Assembly (NCBI GenBank): GCA_018466975.1 | Contig: CM031561.1 | Coordinates: 4,712,001-4,776,000, forward strand | Reading direction: 5' to 3' | DNA: 64,000 nt | From: Sparassis latifolia | Lineage: Eukaryota; Basidiomycota; Agaricomycetes; Polyporales; Sparassidaceae | Part shown: positions 21,541 through 34,041 of the stretch, in pieces | Numbering within the stretch: position 1 is the stretch's first letter | Layout of the letters: each line of letters begins with the position of its first letter | Translations under genes and position numbers: made by a program | The notes under the pieces: generated by a model | What the model was told of the DNA's origin: nothing | Database searches by the model: none | What the model saw: only the letters and a program-made list of their open reading frames with translations

Positions 21541-23976
21541 CTACTCATAGTCAATCAACTCGCCCTCAGCATCTTCATTGACCACGCTCGCCGACTTCTC
21601 CTGGTTGCTGGTAGTCCCAGATCCCGCGGGAGAAGCGTCGACAGCGGGTGGAACGGCCTCCTTCGCCTTCGCCTTGCCCTTCGACTTCTTCCTCGTCGTA
21701 GACGTTGGATTATTGGACCCGCCCTCCAGAGTGTCACCCGACCCTTCACCGATCACTCGTGCTCGCTTGGAAGGCCCGCTTGCCTTAGCCTCGAGGTGCT
21801 CCTTGCGCTTTTTGTTAACGAAGTCCTGCTGCTTCTGGTTACGGCGAGCCGACTCCCAGAGGAGTCTGTCAAGTATGGTATGCTTCTCGTCATCAAGCGC
21901 ATTGGCTGTGGGTGCCTGAGTGGGACGCGGGGCAAGATACTCGATAGGGATAGCTTCACCGATCACCACCGCCTCGTGGGACATGGTGTCGTAGCCCGAG
22001 AACTTGTAGCGGCAGGCAGCATCACAGTTCCAAAGAAGTCGGAACTGGGCATACCCGCCCGGCACAGCCATCTCGGCAACCTTGAATGCACCCTGGCGAA
22101 GGTATTGGTCAAAGACCGAATAGAGACGGAGCTGCGATGCAGAGAAGCGAACAGGAGTATCGGAGCCGTCGTGCAGCAGGATGTCATGATTGGCGAGTCG
22201 AGTAAGGTACGCGTGCTTGACCATGATTTCGGCTAAGAAGAGCGAGGGGTCTGAATAGAGAAGGTGAAGAGGGTCACTGAGTAGAAGAGAAGGTTCGTCG
22301 ATGGGGGGAGTGCCTGTGGGACGGGGCTTGGGTTGCTTGCGCACAAGTCTCAAACATCTTCCGTGGCCCTTTTTATAGAGAACCTGCCCCTCGGAAAACT
22401 CAAGACATCCCACGTGTATTTGCGGGTCGGGAGGGGGCTTACCAGTCCCCAGCGGCAAGTCTGCAATTTGCGCTACCCCGAGGGCCTCGAGGTAAGCCCG
22501 TAATGCACTGAGGTGTGCGATCAATGCATATGGCACCCACGATTGATCCCCAGATTTCCAGATGGCCTCGAAGATGGCGTTGGTGCCTGACTCAGTATGC
22601 CCTACTATTTCGTCAATGGCCCATTCGTCATCACAATCCTCCAGCTCGGCAATCTGACTGTTCAGGCGTCCAGGGAAGAGCCGATCATCATTAGGCTCGT
22701 GAACACGTAGCAGTGAGGCATGGAAGACATCATGAATGCCCCACCTCTTCAGGTTTCGAGGCAATTCGATCCGGAAGGAGCTATTCCCATAGTCCTCCGT
22801 GATTTTGTAAGGGCCGATGAACTCCAGGACAAATTTACGGGCAAGCCCTTTAGGCAGAGACATGTTTTTAGTTGAGACATAGACCAGATCCCCCTTTTCA
22901 AATGGGGCCGGGCGGTGATGCCTATTTGCATCCCGAGTCTGCTTGACCCGTGCTGCAATGATACTGTCGTGAGCAGCCATGACTGCCGTTTTTACCCTCT
23001 GTGCATATGCACGTACACCAGCAAATTCTTCGACACCGGCATTGTCCCATATCATGGGTCGCGGCATCCTTCCTGTGTTGAGGAAAAATGGAGCATATCC
23101 CGTGCTGTCCGAACAGGCAAGATTGATGGCGAACTCGATGGCAGGCAACTTCGCCACCCAGTCCTTTTGAATAGGGCCAATACACTGGCAGAGCATCTGG
23201 GTAATAGTGCGGTTAGCCCGCTCAGTTGATCCATCCGACTCGGGATGGTACGCGCTAGACATTCGCAATTCGATGCCAAGGAGCTAGTGAAGGTGAGCCC
23301 AGAACTGACTTGTGAACAACACGTCCCGGTCGCTCACGATGGCTTTAGGCATACCATGGTGCTTGTACACTTCGGCAAAGACAAGCTCCGCCACATTCTT
23401 GGCGGTGTATGTGGTGCGGCTGGGTACCAGGTGCACCATTGCTGTCAGCAGGTCGATGACCACAGTAATAGAATCATAGCTCGCATCCCTGTCCTTAGAC
23501 TCAGGCAACGGTCCTACGAAATCGATTCTGATTGCTTCCCAGGGCTTGCTAGGAATGGGGAGTGGGTTCAAGAGACCATAGGGCTTCTGGTTTGATGGTT
23601 TTCTGCATTTACAGGTCTGACAGGAGACACAGTATTTTTCGACATCCTTCGTGAGCGATTTCCACCAGACGTGATCCCGGAGAAGGTTCGTTGTCTTATA
23701 GGCTCCGAGATGTGCCAGCAGCGAGTGCGCGTGCGCGATAACTATCTCGCGTGCACTCCTATTGTTTATTAGTACCTGCGGTATGCATAACAGCTCAATG
23801 TGCTTGTCCCGCATGAATACTAACCTATCCTTTACCAGGAAATTCTTGTATGGCTTCGGGCTCTCAAGAATGACTTCGAAGAAAGGATCTTCACCATAGC
23901 GGTTCCTCAGAACACGAGGTAAGTCGATTCCATCCGTAGCTTCCGATACGTGATGCAGAAAATGGTCCCCTTCCAT
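21541..23976 (-). pseudogene. Integrase with GPY-like and chromodomain-like tail, in-frame stop
   Basis: The HHCC zinc-binding part lies at about 23610-23760 (HAHSLLAHLGAYKT ... CVSCQTCKC). The DDE core follows (RIDFVGPLPES, IVSDRDVLFTSQFW, then GSTERANRT). A TAG at 23284-23286 interrupts the core between FWAHLH and LLGIE in the same frame, where relatives carry Lys or Gln. Downstream are FIGPYKITEDYG (GPY-like) and EWAIDEIVGHTESG ... WVPY, resembling a chromodomain at about 22550-22640. The tail is basic and ends beside the 3' LTR. Confidence 0.85.
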
Positions 23977-26282
23977 TGACAGGCGCGGGAAGCGTCCGCA
24001 TTTGTATCGCTAACTTCCGCATTAGCTGCCGGCGCTACTCCTGACGTGGGAGCGTCCACGCTGGGTGTCCGCTCAACATCCAAATTATCTGCCGTCTCCT
24101 CCTGCACTGGCCTCCGATTTTCGACTGCCAGCTGGGAGTTGGCCTCTGTCCTGGTGTCAGGGAATCCCTGCTTAGGGCTGGAGGTGTCGGGAAATATGTT
24201 TGGTAAGTCTGTGTTCTCCTCACCAATTCTGCCCTCCTGTCGTTCTGCACGGGGTCCGTGCAGGACGACACGTTTGATGTGCTTGGAGAATTCCTTTGCA
24301 GTTTCCGGTCGGCGCATTTCCGCGGGCTCGAGAGGCGCCGGAGGCCGATGCGTTCGCGACCGCGGCGTCGTTGTGGTGACGTTTGCGGGCGCCGGTGCTC
24401 CAGTGCGTTCTGGCACCAGCGGTGGGCCCGCATGAGCTGGCCTGTCCTCCGCCGTGGGCGGTGGCTGTGCACGGGCTAGTGTGCCCTCCTCGGCAGGTGG
24501 TGCATCTGCGCGAGCCGGCGCGCGTTTCATTGAGCGAGCACGGTGCCCCTTGACCGTAATGGGGGGCTGCGGCGTGCGCACAACAGGCTCGTCAGAGTCC
24601 GGCACCTTTGCAGCAAGCGCACGCGCCGTCCCCGCGCGTGTGCATGAGGCCCAGCCCTCCCGCCCGACAAGAACGGGCACAGAAATGGTGTGCGCTGCAA
24701 GTTGCGATGCGAAGTAGTCGCCGTCGTCATGTTCGGTGTACTCGGACTCTGCTCGCACGGTGCCAGGTGCGTCGCTTGCGTAGATGCGCGAAAGCGCATC
24801 AGCGAGGACGTTATCAACGCCAGGTACGTACTTTACCTCAAAGTCAAACTCCGCAATAAGCTCTAACCACTGGGCCTGACGTCCAGACAGGTTTTTCTGT
24901 GTCAAGAGGTGAGTAAGACCCTTATGGTCAGTTATCCATGTGAAGTGACACCCGAGCAAGATGTCTCGATGCCGACGCATCGATTCCACGCCCGCTAACA
25001 TCTCAATTTCGTGCACAGGGTAATTAGACTGGGCGGAAGATAATTTCGCAGAGAAGAATGCGGCGACCTTGCCCGTGCGCCAGTCCTCGCCCTGTGCAAC
25101 AACGCCAGCGACGCCACCGTGCGATCCATCCGTGACGAGCCAAATCGGCGCCGCGTTCGGCGAGTAATTGAGAGGTACGAGGCAATGGTCACGATGAACC
25201 GACAGCAGGTGTTTGATTTCATCGAAAGCTCGCTGGTGAGTGAAATCCCACTTAAAACTCGACTCCGAGCCTGTGAGCGAGCTGAGAATACCCATAGGAA
25301 CACGGATCGTAGTGACATCATCGGCCAGGTATCCAACTGAGCCGAGGAAGCCACGCACGAGCTCCTTCGTGGTGGGGACCTTCCAGTTCAATACGGAATC
25401 GACCTTATCGGGATCCATTCGAATGCCACGATCATCCACAATCCATCCCAAGATCTTCATCTCGGAGCACAGGAAATGCAGTTTGGTAGCACTCAGGTAG
25501 AGTTTCTGTTCCCTCAGGATGCGAATTACAAGCTTACAGTGCTCTACGTGCTCCTCCAGAGTGTCCGAGTACACCACGATGTCATCCAAATAGACATCCA
25601 TGAAAACCGAAATATATGGCCCGAAAAGGTGATTCATCAGTGATTGGTAAGTCACCACGGCGTTACAATCCCCCTGGTGAAGTACGAGGCTGACCATGTT
25701 CCCATCAGAGGTCGCCATAGCTGTACGCTCGACATGCTCCGGCACGACGCGAATGTGCTCGTAGGCGTCTTTGCCATCAATCAGCGTGCGGTACGGCTTG
25801 CGCGCCACGCGGCGAAGAATAGATTCCATGTCCGGCAGCGGTGAGGTAAGCTTTACTGTGTTCTCATTTCGCGTGCGTAAGTTGACCGTCACGCGAAGGC
25901 ATGGAGGTACGCCTTTGATGCCAGTCCCCGGTTTCGTCAGGAGCAGCATCGGGCAGGTATTGCGGGCACTTGTCATTTTCCAGCGCCCCGATTTTAGGTA
26001 TGCGTCGCGCTTCTCGACCCAGGCAGGGCGTAGCGGGTCCGGACATTTGCTTGGCCGCCACGGATAAACCTTACTCGGATCCTTGAGTGGGACCGAGTGG
26101 TTGATTTCACGCAGCGGTGGCAAAGGTGCATCGCTAGCTTCTCTGCAAATTGGGTCTGCATACTCACGCAGTAGCTTGTGTGCATCATCTAGTGTCAGTG
26201 AATACACGTCTGCGGCATGCGACTCGAGTACTCGAAGTCGTTTCCCTTCGAGCGCGAGCGCTGTGGGGCTGCCAATAACCAC
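23907..26282 (-). pseudogene. Reverse transcriptase and RNase H of the gypsy element
   Basis: Open frame with the seven-block RT pattern. YLDD, the catalytic pair of Asp residues, is at about 25585-25600. RNase H follows with TDGS, HEIEMLAG and TDHK, then VLADALSRIY, all catalytic acids being present. A long Pro/Ala/Glu-rich spacer (about 24000-24700) connects to the integrase. The frame is lost near 23970, where the next segment, starting MEGDHFLHHV, lies in another frame. Confidence 0.85.
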
Positions 26283-29200
26283 GGAAGTGGGGTGAAAACC
26301 ACTGACAGCTTATGCTGGAACCAGAACGGTGTCCCTAGGATCACGTCGTAATTGAGTAGGTTCACGATATCAAAATATCGGTCTTCTCTGATGGACTGAT
26401 ACTTTATTTCCGCTCGGCAGCCGAGGTTCACTTTGGCGCGAGACCCTTGCACAGCCAAGTGCACAGGTAAGGGCCTCTCGAGTTCGAAGGTCTTCACGCC
26501 CAATTGATGAGCAAGCTTCGCGGACATGAAGTCCGCCATAGAACCCGAGTCTAGCAGTGCGCGCGCAGGGAAACCATTAATCTGCACGACAACAACGGCC
26601 GGCTCAGGGATCACCCGTTTGAAGTCGCGCGTTGTCGCGGCATTACGTTGAATGGCGGGGAGACGGTCATCATCTGCTTTGATGACGCGGGTGGCATGCA
26701 GAAATATTCCGCCGCCGCCATCAGAGTCTGAGTCGTGGCAAAAAAAATGCTCAAGCTCGCCCTCCAGGTCATCCGATGTAAAGCGGTCTTCTAAGTACCG
26801 GCGGACCGTTCGTGCATAAGAGCGAGCGATGTTGAACCTTGGGTTGAGCAAGTCTGCGTGCAAGAATTCCCTGCAGATGCCGAGATAGAAGTCAACCACT
26901 ATGATGCAATCAGTAAGTGGTGTGCACTGAAATTGGGGCCCTCCAGGGCCTGCTCGTTCCTCTCGCGGTATCGGAAAGCAGTCATTCAAGACCTCCTCGA
27001 GCCGTGCAGCAAAAGGCGACCCAAAGCAGGGTGCGACATCGAAATAATCACATTCATCTCTTGGCTCACGATTGAGCTCCTGAATTTGTGGTTGCTGCGA
27101 TATCCACAGACACAGGTTGAATTGAGGATCACGCAGAAGGTCCAGGGGCACGATAACGTCCCCTGCGGGGGCGATCATAATACACCATTCATCAGGTGAC
27201 GTGCGATATGCCAACGGTGGATCTGGCATCTGTGAGTCACCGCAGCCTGACACTGCGTCATCCCTATCATTATTCCAACGGTAAGTTAAGGACCAATACC
27301 ACGAGCTGAGTATCTCCATGATACGTGCAGCGTAAACATCACCTGATGAAACGGTCGAATCTGCCAGGTCCGCCAGTGCATTCTCATCCGGCCACTCGCA
27401 TGGCGCAGCAGCAGCAGCAGCACCTGGTTGAAAGTACATGCCCTCGTTATGGTACACAGGGCTCCACTGCTCGTGTGCGGGTGGTGGTAATTCCTCCGAC
27501 CATTCCTCTTCCTCGAAGTCATCCAGGTCAGAGCCGGACCCGTCACCATCTTCTGACGGGGGGTCCTGGCACGATAGACAGAGACCATATGAGGAAGTGC
27601 AGGGAGACAGCGGGGGCGAAGCCATGTAGTCACAAGAGGCATACCCGTGAGACTCGCGACACACACTGCACTCCGATTCGGTGAGTTCGTCCTCATCCTC
27701 TGCATCTGGTGTTGATACAGCAAACACATCCAGGCTAACACATCCAACTGTGACCGTAGACTCAGCGAGTTCACGCAGGTGTTCCGCGGCGCTGAAGTCC
27801 GGCGCAATGTGGTAGGCCGTTATGCCCGGTGGCTTGCCACGTCGGTCTGACTTGGCGCGAGTGCTGTTAGGGCACTGTCGTGCAAAGTGTCCAGTTTCCT
27901 TGCACAGGAAGCATTTTCCTGCAGCGGTGAGTTCGGCCTTCTCTTTCTCGGAGAGTTGAGGCCGTGCGGGTTGAGAGTTTGAGCCAAAAGGCTTCTTGCT
28001 ATGCGGAGGAGGGGCACCACGACGATCAGGGTCGTGTGCGCCCTTCCTTCGTTCTCTGTCTTTCCTGAAATGATGTCGCTCATGGCTGCCTTTAGACAAG
28101 GTCTCCTTACGAGGCGCAGGGTTTCCGCCGCTCGTCGAGGGCGACGGGCCTTTGTCAGGTTTGGGAGCTCGCTGATCCTTGCCAACGTTCTCGGCAATCT
28201 CAAGGATCTCGGCAGCTTCGCGCACTTCTTCCCAGGTCGCGCGCATGGGGGTGAGCATACGGTACCATAGCCCCTTCTGTATGTACTTGTTGAGGCCATA
28301 CCATAATTTATCCACCCGTTTGCGAGGATTAGACACTCCGACAATGAGGAACAAATTCTCGAGGTCATGTACAAACTCTCGGACAGAGCGGCTGCCCTGG
28401 CGAGTCTTCCGGAGTTCTTCACGCATTTGAATTCGGAAGTCGACGGGGAAGCAATAATTGAAGAGGCCAACAAACAGGTTTGCTAGTGACCACTTCTTAG
28501 GTTCCTTCGACACAGTGGTAACATAAAATTTGTACGCATTTTTCGTGAGGAAATGAGCTACTGTTGAGGCATGCTCACGAGGTTGTAAGTCATAACCCTC
28601 AATGTATTCAGTCATCTCCCGCATGAATTTATAGAAAGACTGTATGTCGACAGAGCCATCGTAAGGTACGGGCTCCTTGGGCTTCAGGACAGGTACCCGA
28701 CGCTTTCCGCCCTTCGCGTGCTTCCTACGGCGTCGCCCTTCACCCCCTGATGATGAAGGATCTGACGGTTCGGGACTGGAATCCCGGCGGTGGCGGCGTC
28801 GCACACGATCATCGCCATCATCCGACCCGTCATATGGGGACGTGTCGGAAGATCCACCGGAGGACCCGCCCTCCAGTCCCAGTCCCAATGACTTGAAGGC
28901 CAGCCCAAGGTAGCTGCCTGGCTCGATTTGGGATACGGGGCGTAAAGCTGACCGTTCCCCGTACTTCGAAGGCACGTCCTTCTTCTTACTGGCCTTGCGT
29001 GTACCAGTATCGCCCGCGCGACTGGCGGGTACTCGCTCCTGGACGTCCTCCTTAGCGCGCTGTTGTTCAGCTGCGCGCTCGAGTTCGATGACCCGGCGTC
29101 GTAGGGCGGCGGCTTCGTTAACGAGGGCCTCTGAAGAAGCTGAGGGCCGGGCCGCGTGCGCAGCCGTATCGCGATAACTGTCCTCAGGAGAGAACTCCGG

Positions 29201-30255
29201 CTTCTTCTTGCCCTGGCACATCGTCGGATGGTCCGAGTTCTCGGACGCCGGCGGCGAGGGGGCGCAATCTTCTTTGCGCACACTCCCTGCATCGAGGACC
29301 GGCGGGGAAGGTGCTCGATCATCCTGGTGTGCCTTCCAGTATGCGAGCATCTCCCGCTGCTCATCGAGGCTCATCCCTTCTCCCTCGAGAAGGTTAGTGG
29401 GCCTTCCGTTCATCAGCCCTTTGGAGTACATTTCGTACTCTCTCACCTGAGCCTCTGGATCCAGTTCTTCAGGTGGGATTCCGCTGCCACCCCATTCTCG
29501 AGGGTCAATGGCTTTTCCCTTGCGCGAGGAGGGGCCTTCCTCGCGTGACTCTGGGCGGCTCCGGGCCCGCCCGTCCCAGGTCGAAGGCGCACAATTTTCC
29601 AGGGTGTGCGATTTTCGTCGGTGCAACTCGAGCACCAGGAACTCGGTGCCTGCACAGCTTGCATGCGGCTTGCATAGCGCGCCCGGTTGTCCGGGCTCAT
29701 GGACTGTTCAGCCGCGGCGAACGTTTGCAGCTGGTCAGCGTTCGGCGTGCTGAAGGACTCGCTCCCTGTGGAGCGGCTAAGTTCGCGAGTCGGACTGGCC
29801 GAGTCCAAACTGCAGGTGCGACGCCTTGGACCAACAGTGATCCACTCACCTTGGCCGTCGCTACTGGCGGTGCTCGCGCCGTGCTGCACCTCGGGCTCAC
29901 GGACGGTCGTGTCCGATGAGTTGCTGCTGTCACTCACAGATCTATCGGATGAGAGACTAGTGAGGGGACTAGATATATTTCGGTCTGTATTGATGACAGA
30001 GGCCGCCTCCCCCGCGCTGCGCACAGGAGAGGGAGTACGCGATGTTACTACCTGGCTGTAGGACAGGCCAGGGATCACACCGGATGATGTCCGAGGACTC
30101 GGCGAACGCGAAGGCATTCTGTCGCTCACTCTGGGATCAAGTGAAGCGTCAGAGTTCTCGGTCGTAGGGCTGTTTTGGTACTCACCAGGGAGAGAGGCAC
30201 CTGGCGATGCAGACCTGATGGAGGCGCGCGAGCGAAGGTTGTATCGAGATGACAT
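26195..30255 (-). pseudogene. gag-protease region of the gypsy element, frameshifted
   Basis: The N-terminal part is open from 30255 to 29443 (starts MSSRYNLRSRASIRS). Similarity then continues in another frame, open from 29635 to 26195, so there is a frameshift near 29630. The second part has a basic gag core (FYKFMREMTEYIEGYDLQP ... WYRMLTPMRATWEEVREA) and a CCHC zinc knuckle, CFLCKETGHFARQC, at about 27870-27912. It ends with the retroviral-type aspartic protease motif ALLDSGSMADF at about 26528-26561. Near 26290 the frame must change again to enter pol. Whether that last shift was once programmed cannot be decided here. Confidence 0.8.
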
Positions 30256-30413
30256 TGTGATGTCACGAGTAAGATAAACTAGTAGATGTTAAGAGTAAAT
30301 GGACCGTCGCCGAAGTCGGAAAGTCGAGGTGATCAGACCCGAGGTAATCCAGACGGAGGCGAGCGAAGATAGATAGAGTAGAGGTTTGTCGAAAGCCTAG
30401 ACTGAAAAAAATA

Positions 30414-30703
30414 TGTGACGCTGGCTACCGGAATAGGGAGGTCGCGTCACACGGAAGCGCACGCACGAAGTTCAGCTTTGAAGGCTGGGTTTTCGATAGA
30501 CGGTACGCTACCTCTACACAGTAGGAACGTCGTCCTTTTATATGTAGTGAGACCCCCGGTAAATGGAGAGACCGAAACCGGAGGTGAAGGAGTGAATGGA
30601 GGGGGGAAACGTGAAAAGAAATGGAATCAAAAGGAGGGTGGTCGGGATGTACCTAGCGCGCCATAGAGGGAAGAAACGACAGACGCTCGCCATCACCGTT
30701 ACA
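30414..30703 (-). repeat. 5' LTR
   Basis: 290 bp copy of the LTR at the start of the element in the sense direction. Its outer end (30698-30703, GTTACA) is part of the target-site duplication of the 929-bp TIR element. Confidence 0.9.
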
Positions 30704-30704
30704 G

Positions 30705-31633
30705 TGGGGAGGCGCAACGCCTCTAAGGCCCACGGACGCTTAGTCAGCGGCGCGCCACAGAATAAGTGACCCAACGCGTTCTACCGCGCTCGCGACTACT
30801 TGTGCTTGAAACTAAGTGGAAATATGTACTCCTATGAGATTATATGGCCTTGGACATAATCTATGACTATATACTGTATACTACCCCTCATCAGTCTTGC
30901 ATCTCTGTTCAGCATCAAGCTGACTCGAGGCTGGCAAGCCCGACATTTTCTATTTTCCTGTGTACATCCCAGAGCATCTAATTGTGATATTGTTTTTCGC
31001 TTTTTCTAAGTGATTTGATGTTTGAGGTCATCCATTCATGTGGTATGCATACAGGAAATGTAATAAATTCAGGTGTGAGAATCATGAGGGCCCGGCAGGA
31101 CATTAGAGAGCCATAAATTCATGTTAAATCTGCAATTCATGCTCAGCAGTAGGTTATGATCTGACGCACAGGGAGGCTCATATACTTGGGGAAGCACGAG
31201 CACGAGCATTGCTGCGAGTGCGCGCATGCTTTCCCACACGTCCGGCGCGTCTGTGGCGCGGACTCCCTACTTCCAGTGCTTCACCTCGCATGTGGTTTGG
31301 AGCTTCAACGCTTGCTCGGTACGATTACTTTTAGTGACAACAAATGTTCTGTATTGTATTTACTAGGGAATGGACAACACAGAATTTCAATTATTCTGAT
31401 ATTTGCCCCACTACACGGAGGAAAAGCACTTCTCCTCTTCATTTTTTCGTAATTTGTGTTGTCCATTCCCTAGTAAATGCTATAAAGCTTCAATCCCGCG
31501 CAAATAAACCATTTTATTCGACGTGTGGAAAGTGGAAAACCACATGCGAGCAGTAGGTCACCTTTTCTGCCATCCGCCACTGAACGTAAACATGTACAAA
31601 TGAAAATTCGCTCGCAGGCGTTGCGCCTCCCCA
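30705..31633. mobile_element. 929-bp TIR element inserted at the LTR-host junction
   Basis: Perfect 18-bp terminal inverted repeats at 30705-30722 (TGGGGAGGCGCAACGCCT) and 31616-31633. Direct repeats GTTACAG flank it at 30698-30704 and 31634-31640 (7 bp; 8 bp if one mismatch is allowed). The left copy is the end of the gypsy 5' LTR plus one host base. No credible ORF, so it is a non-autonomous element, perhaps hAT-like from the TSD length. Confidence 0.8.
31358..31478. repeat. Short inverted-repeat element nested in the 929-bp element
   Basis: Inverted repeats of about 24 bp begin ATTTACTAGGGAATGGACAA at 31358 and close at 31478. They enclose about 70 bp. No clear target duplication was found. 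It could be a small MITE or a palindrome internal to its host element. Confidence 0.5.
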
Positions 31634-31799
31634 GTTACAGTCGAGTATCTGCCTGACAGTATATGCGATTGACGGAAAGTCACTCGTTGTCTCTATCGAC
31701 CTAATTCGCATTGCGAAGCTCCACAGGTGAGCTTATCATGGTCTCGAATGAGCCTTAGTCTGGCACTCTGAGTCTGACAAAATACTCCCAGCGACACCG

Positions 31800-32914
31800 A
31801 TGCTCTCCGTACTTCCGAATGAACTCATCGACAGAATCATCGACTTTCTGTGGAACGACCGAAAGGCGTTGCACAACTGCGCACTGGCCTGCCGCCTCTT
31901 CCTTCCTTCGAGTCGTTATCACCTCTTCAGTCATATTCGTGTCACTAGTCGTGCGGGCCTCGGCTCTGTCCTGAACGCGTGGAGAACCTCCTACCTCTGC
32001 AAGGTCATCAGATCTCTCGATCTAGTCGAGAGGCAGGACGAGCAGTGGGTCCACCTAACGCCGCATGTCCTGGGAGAGTTTCTGCACAGAATAGAGTCGC
32101 TCACTGTTCGACACGTGAACTGGAGCGAGTCGCCCCCGAGCTTCTTCCTGGTGCTGCCGGTATTCACGCAACTTACTCATCTCGCGCTGCATGACTGCCT
32201 CTTCACTACGTTCTATGATCTACAGCAGCTCCTGTGCGAGTTTTTCCTTCCCGAAGCCCGGGTCTCGAATCTATGCATAACTGCGTTGTGTGTGCTTCCT
32301 GTTTTAGGCGTGCTTTCTACAGATAAATTCGTCACCGCTATTCTCCAATGGCTCACCGGGCTAATGCTTCCCTTGTGGAGGATGGAATTGACCATCAGCC
32401 CAGTCGCGGGACGGCTTATCCAAGCTATGTTGGCCACTCTAGAACATCTGGCATTGAACATATATGATCAGATTGCAGGTTAGTTTTAGCATAAGAGTGC
32501 TGCATGTAAACCTGCTGACGCCTGTCCATGCCAGATGCGTCGCTTGGTCTGTCTCAGTGCATGAATCTGCGCGCTCTATCGCTCAAGTTCTGTGAACTGT
32601 ACATTGGTATTGCGAATTCGTTCGTTGACAGGACATCTCTCCTGTGCGACATACTCTCTTGTGTTCCCGCGGAAAACTGTCTCGCGCAGCTCAAGGTAGA
32701 TGTGTCCTCTGTGGTCGTGAAGGATATCGACTGGAAACGAGTGGGTGGAGTGCTGGCGCTACCACGCTTCCGTTACCTGAAGGAGCTCCTGATATTCTAT
32801 CACTGGCCACATCAGCAACGCAGCAAGCTGAAGGCATGGAGGAAGGAGACGAGGGCAAAATTATCTTCGGTATACCGCCGAGGTGTATTGGTACAGTTCT
32901 TCCGTCCATCATGA
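31800..32914 (+). CDS. F-box-type protein, different subfamily
   Basis: 352 aa from exons 31800-32478 and 32535-32914 (56-nt intron). The N-terminus LPNELIDRIIDFLWNDRKAL followed by CALACRLFLPSSRYHLF is the typical F-box-like opening of Agaricomycete proteins. The remainder has hydrophobic repeat-like segments (FTQLTHLALHDCLF, MNLRALSLKFCEL). It does not closely resemble the pair at 12.6-18.9 kb. A role in ubiquitin-ligase targeting is inferred from the F-box only. The ATG at 31800 directly precedes the motif. The gene begins 156 bp from the edge of the transposon block. Confidence 0.8.
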
Positions 32915-34041
32915 CTGCGCGTCCCGTGCCGACGGAGTGAAATGTCGTGTGTGATTACCTTCTTACGAGAGTTTGCCTGACCGACATTCCTGTTAGCTCC
33001 ACAAGGGCATTCCCTGTAGTGGGCCGGAGCTCGAGGGTTGACCGTGCTGACACCCACTTGAGAGAAGTCTCATGGTGGCTAGAGGTGTTCATTATATGCA
33101 TACAGTCTTATACCGGTCCTTCGGCCACCCAAATCTTGCCTGCCTCTGTATGGTACACGCATACACTTTCTCGTAGATCGGCAAGCACAGACCTCAATAC
33201 ATACTCCTACCATAAGATTGCATGTATGTACAACCCAATCGCTGGAGCAAAACATGAAATCGCGGTGGATCAGTATAAAAAATCGTTATCAGTGCTTTCC
33301 TCACTCCTCCGGCCACGTCACATCACGTTGATGAATTTCCTGATACAGATGAGATTATGGGCGCTCATTTCTATATCAGGATATATGTGATGTGACATCT
33401 CGCCGATAAGAGCTCTGAAATGCTCACTCCCCAGGTCGAAGGTCCCTTCTCATCCTGGATAGCAGCGGATGGCTTCGGAAACATTGCCAAAACATTCCAG
33501 TGTGCATAAATATGCCTGGCATGAAATTTTTCGGATTTCTGCTCTGAACTAAACAATGTACAAGCACTTTTTTGCAAATTACACTCAAAACAAACAGATC
33601 CAGAGGCCATACAATTTCTACAAGCTTGGAGAAGATAGTTCTAGTATATTCAGATATACATCTGGAAGTTGCAAGAAGTCTACGTAGGACTATGTAGCTC
33701 GGCTAGGAACTACGAGTCCGGTTGCCAAGTCCCCTGTATATGCAGCTCTGTAGAACTGGTCTCCCTACTGTAGGTCAGCGTAGACTGGTAGCGATGTTGG
33801 ACAATAGGCTCATAGGGCCGCGTAGCCACCTGTAGATCCGTCGAAAATCTATCTTTAGGATCACAAATGATACGTCGGCAGCTGCAACTTATTTCGGTCC
33901 GATGTCAGCCGGTCGACAACTCGTGCCCGCACACATCGCAGATTCGAAACATACGAGATGATGTCACCGTTCAATGTCATATATAGTAATCTGTAGCTAA
34001 GTAGCGCAGGAATACAAACATTGACCAGCATCAGAGGGCGA

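Larger units (their letters stand above)
21221..30703 (-). mobile_element. Ty3/gypsy LTR retrotransposon with chromodomain
   Basis: 9.48-kb element on the minus strand with 290-bp LTRs at 21221-21510 (3' LTR) and 30414-30703 (5' LTR). Internal order in the sense direction: gag with CCHC knuckle, aspartic protease, reverse transcriptase, RNase H, integrase, GPY-like module and a chromodomain-like tail, which is the chromovirus-type gypsy order. The host 5-bp duplication is GTCAA at 21216-21220 and GTCGA at 31640-31644, the latter displaced by a later insertion. No ordinary tRNA primer site was recognised next to the 5' LTR. Reading frames are broken in four places, so this copy should not move by itself. 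Confidence 0.9.

Noticed and set aside
21490..22236. 248-aa plus-strand open frame over the 3' LTR and pol end
   Set aside because: It is antisense to a clear integrase and chromodomain-like tail.
30391..30413. tRNA primer-binding site beside the 5' LTR
   Set aside because: The sequence is a T run followed by CAGTCTAGG on the sense strand and fits no tRNA 3' end that I recognise.
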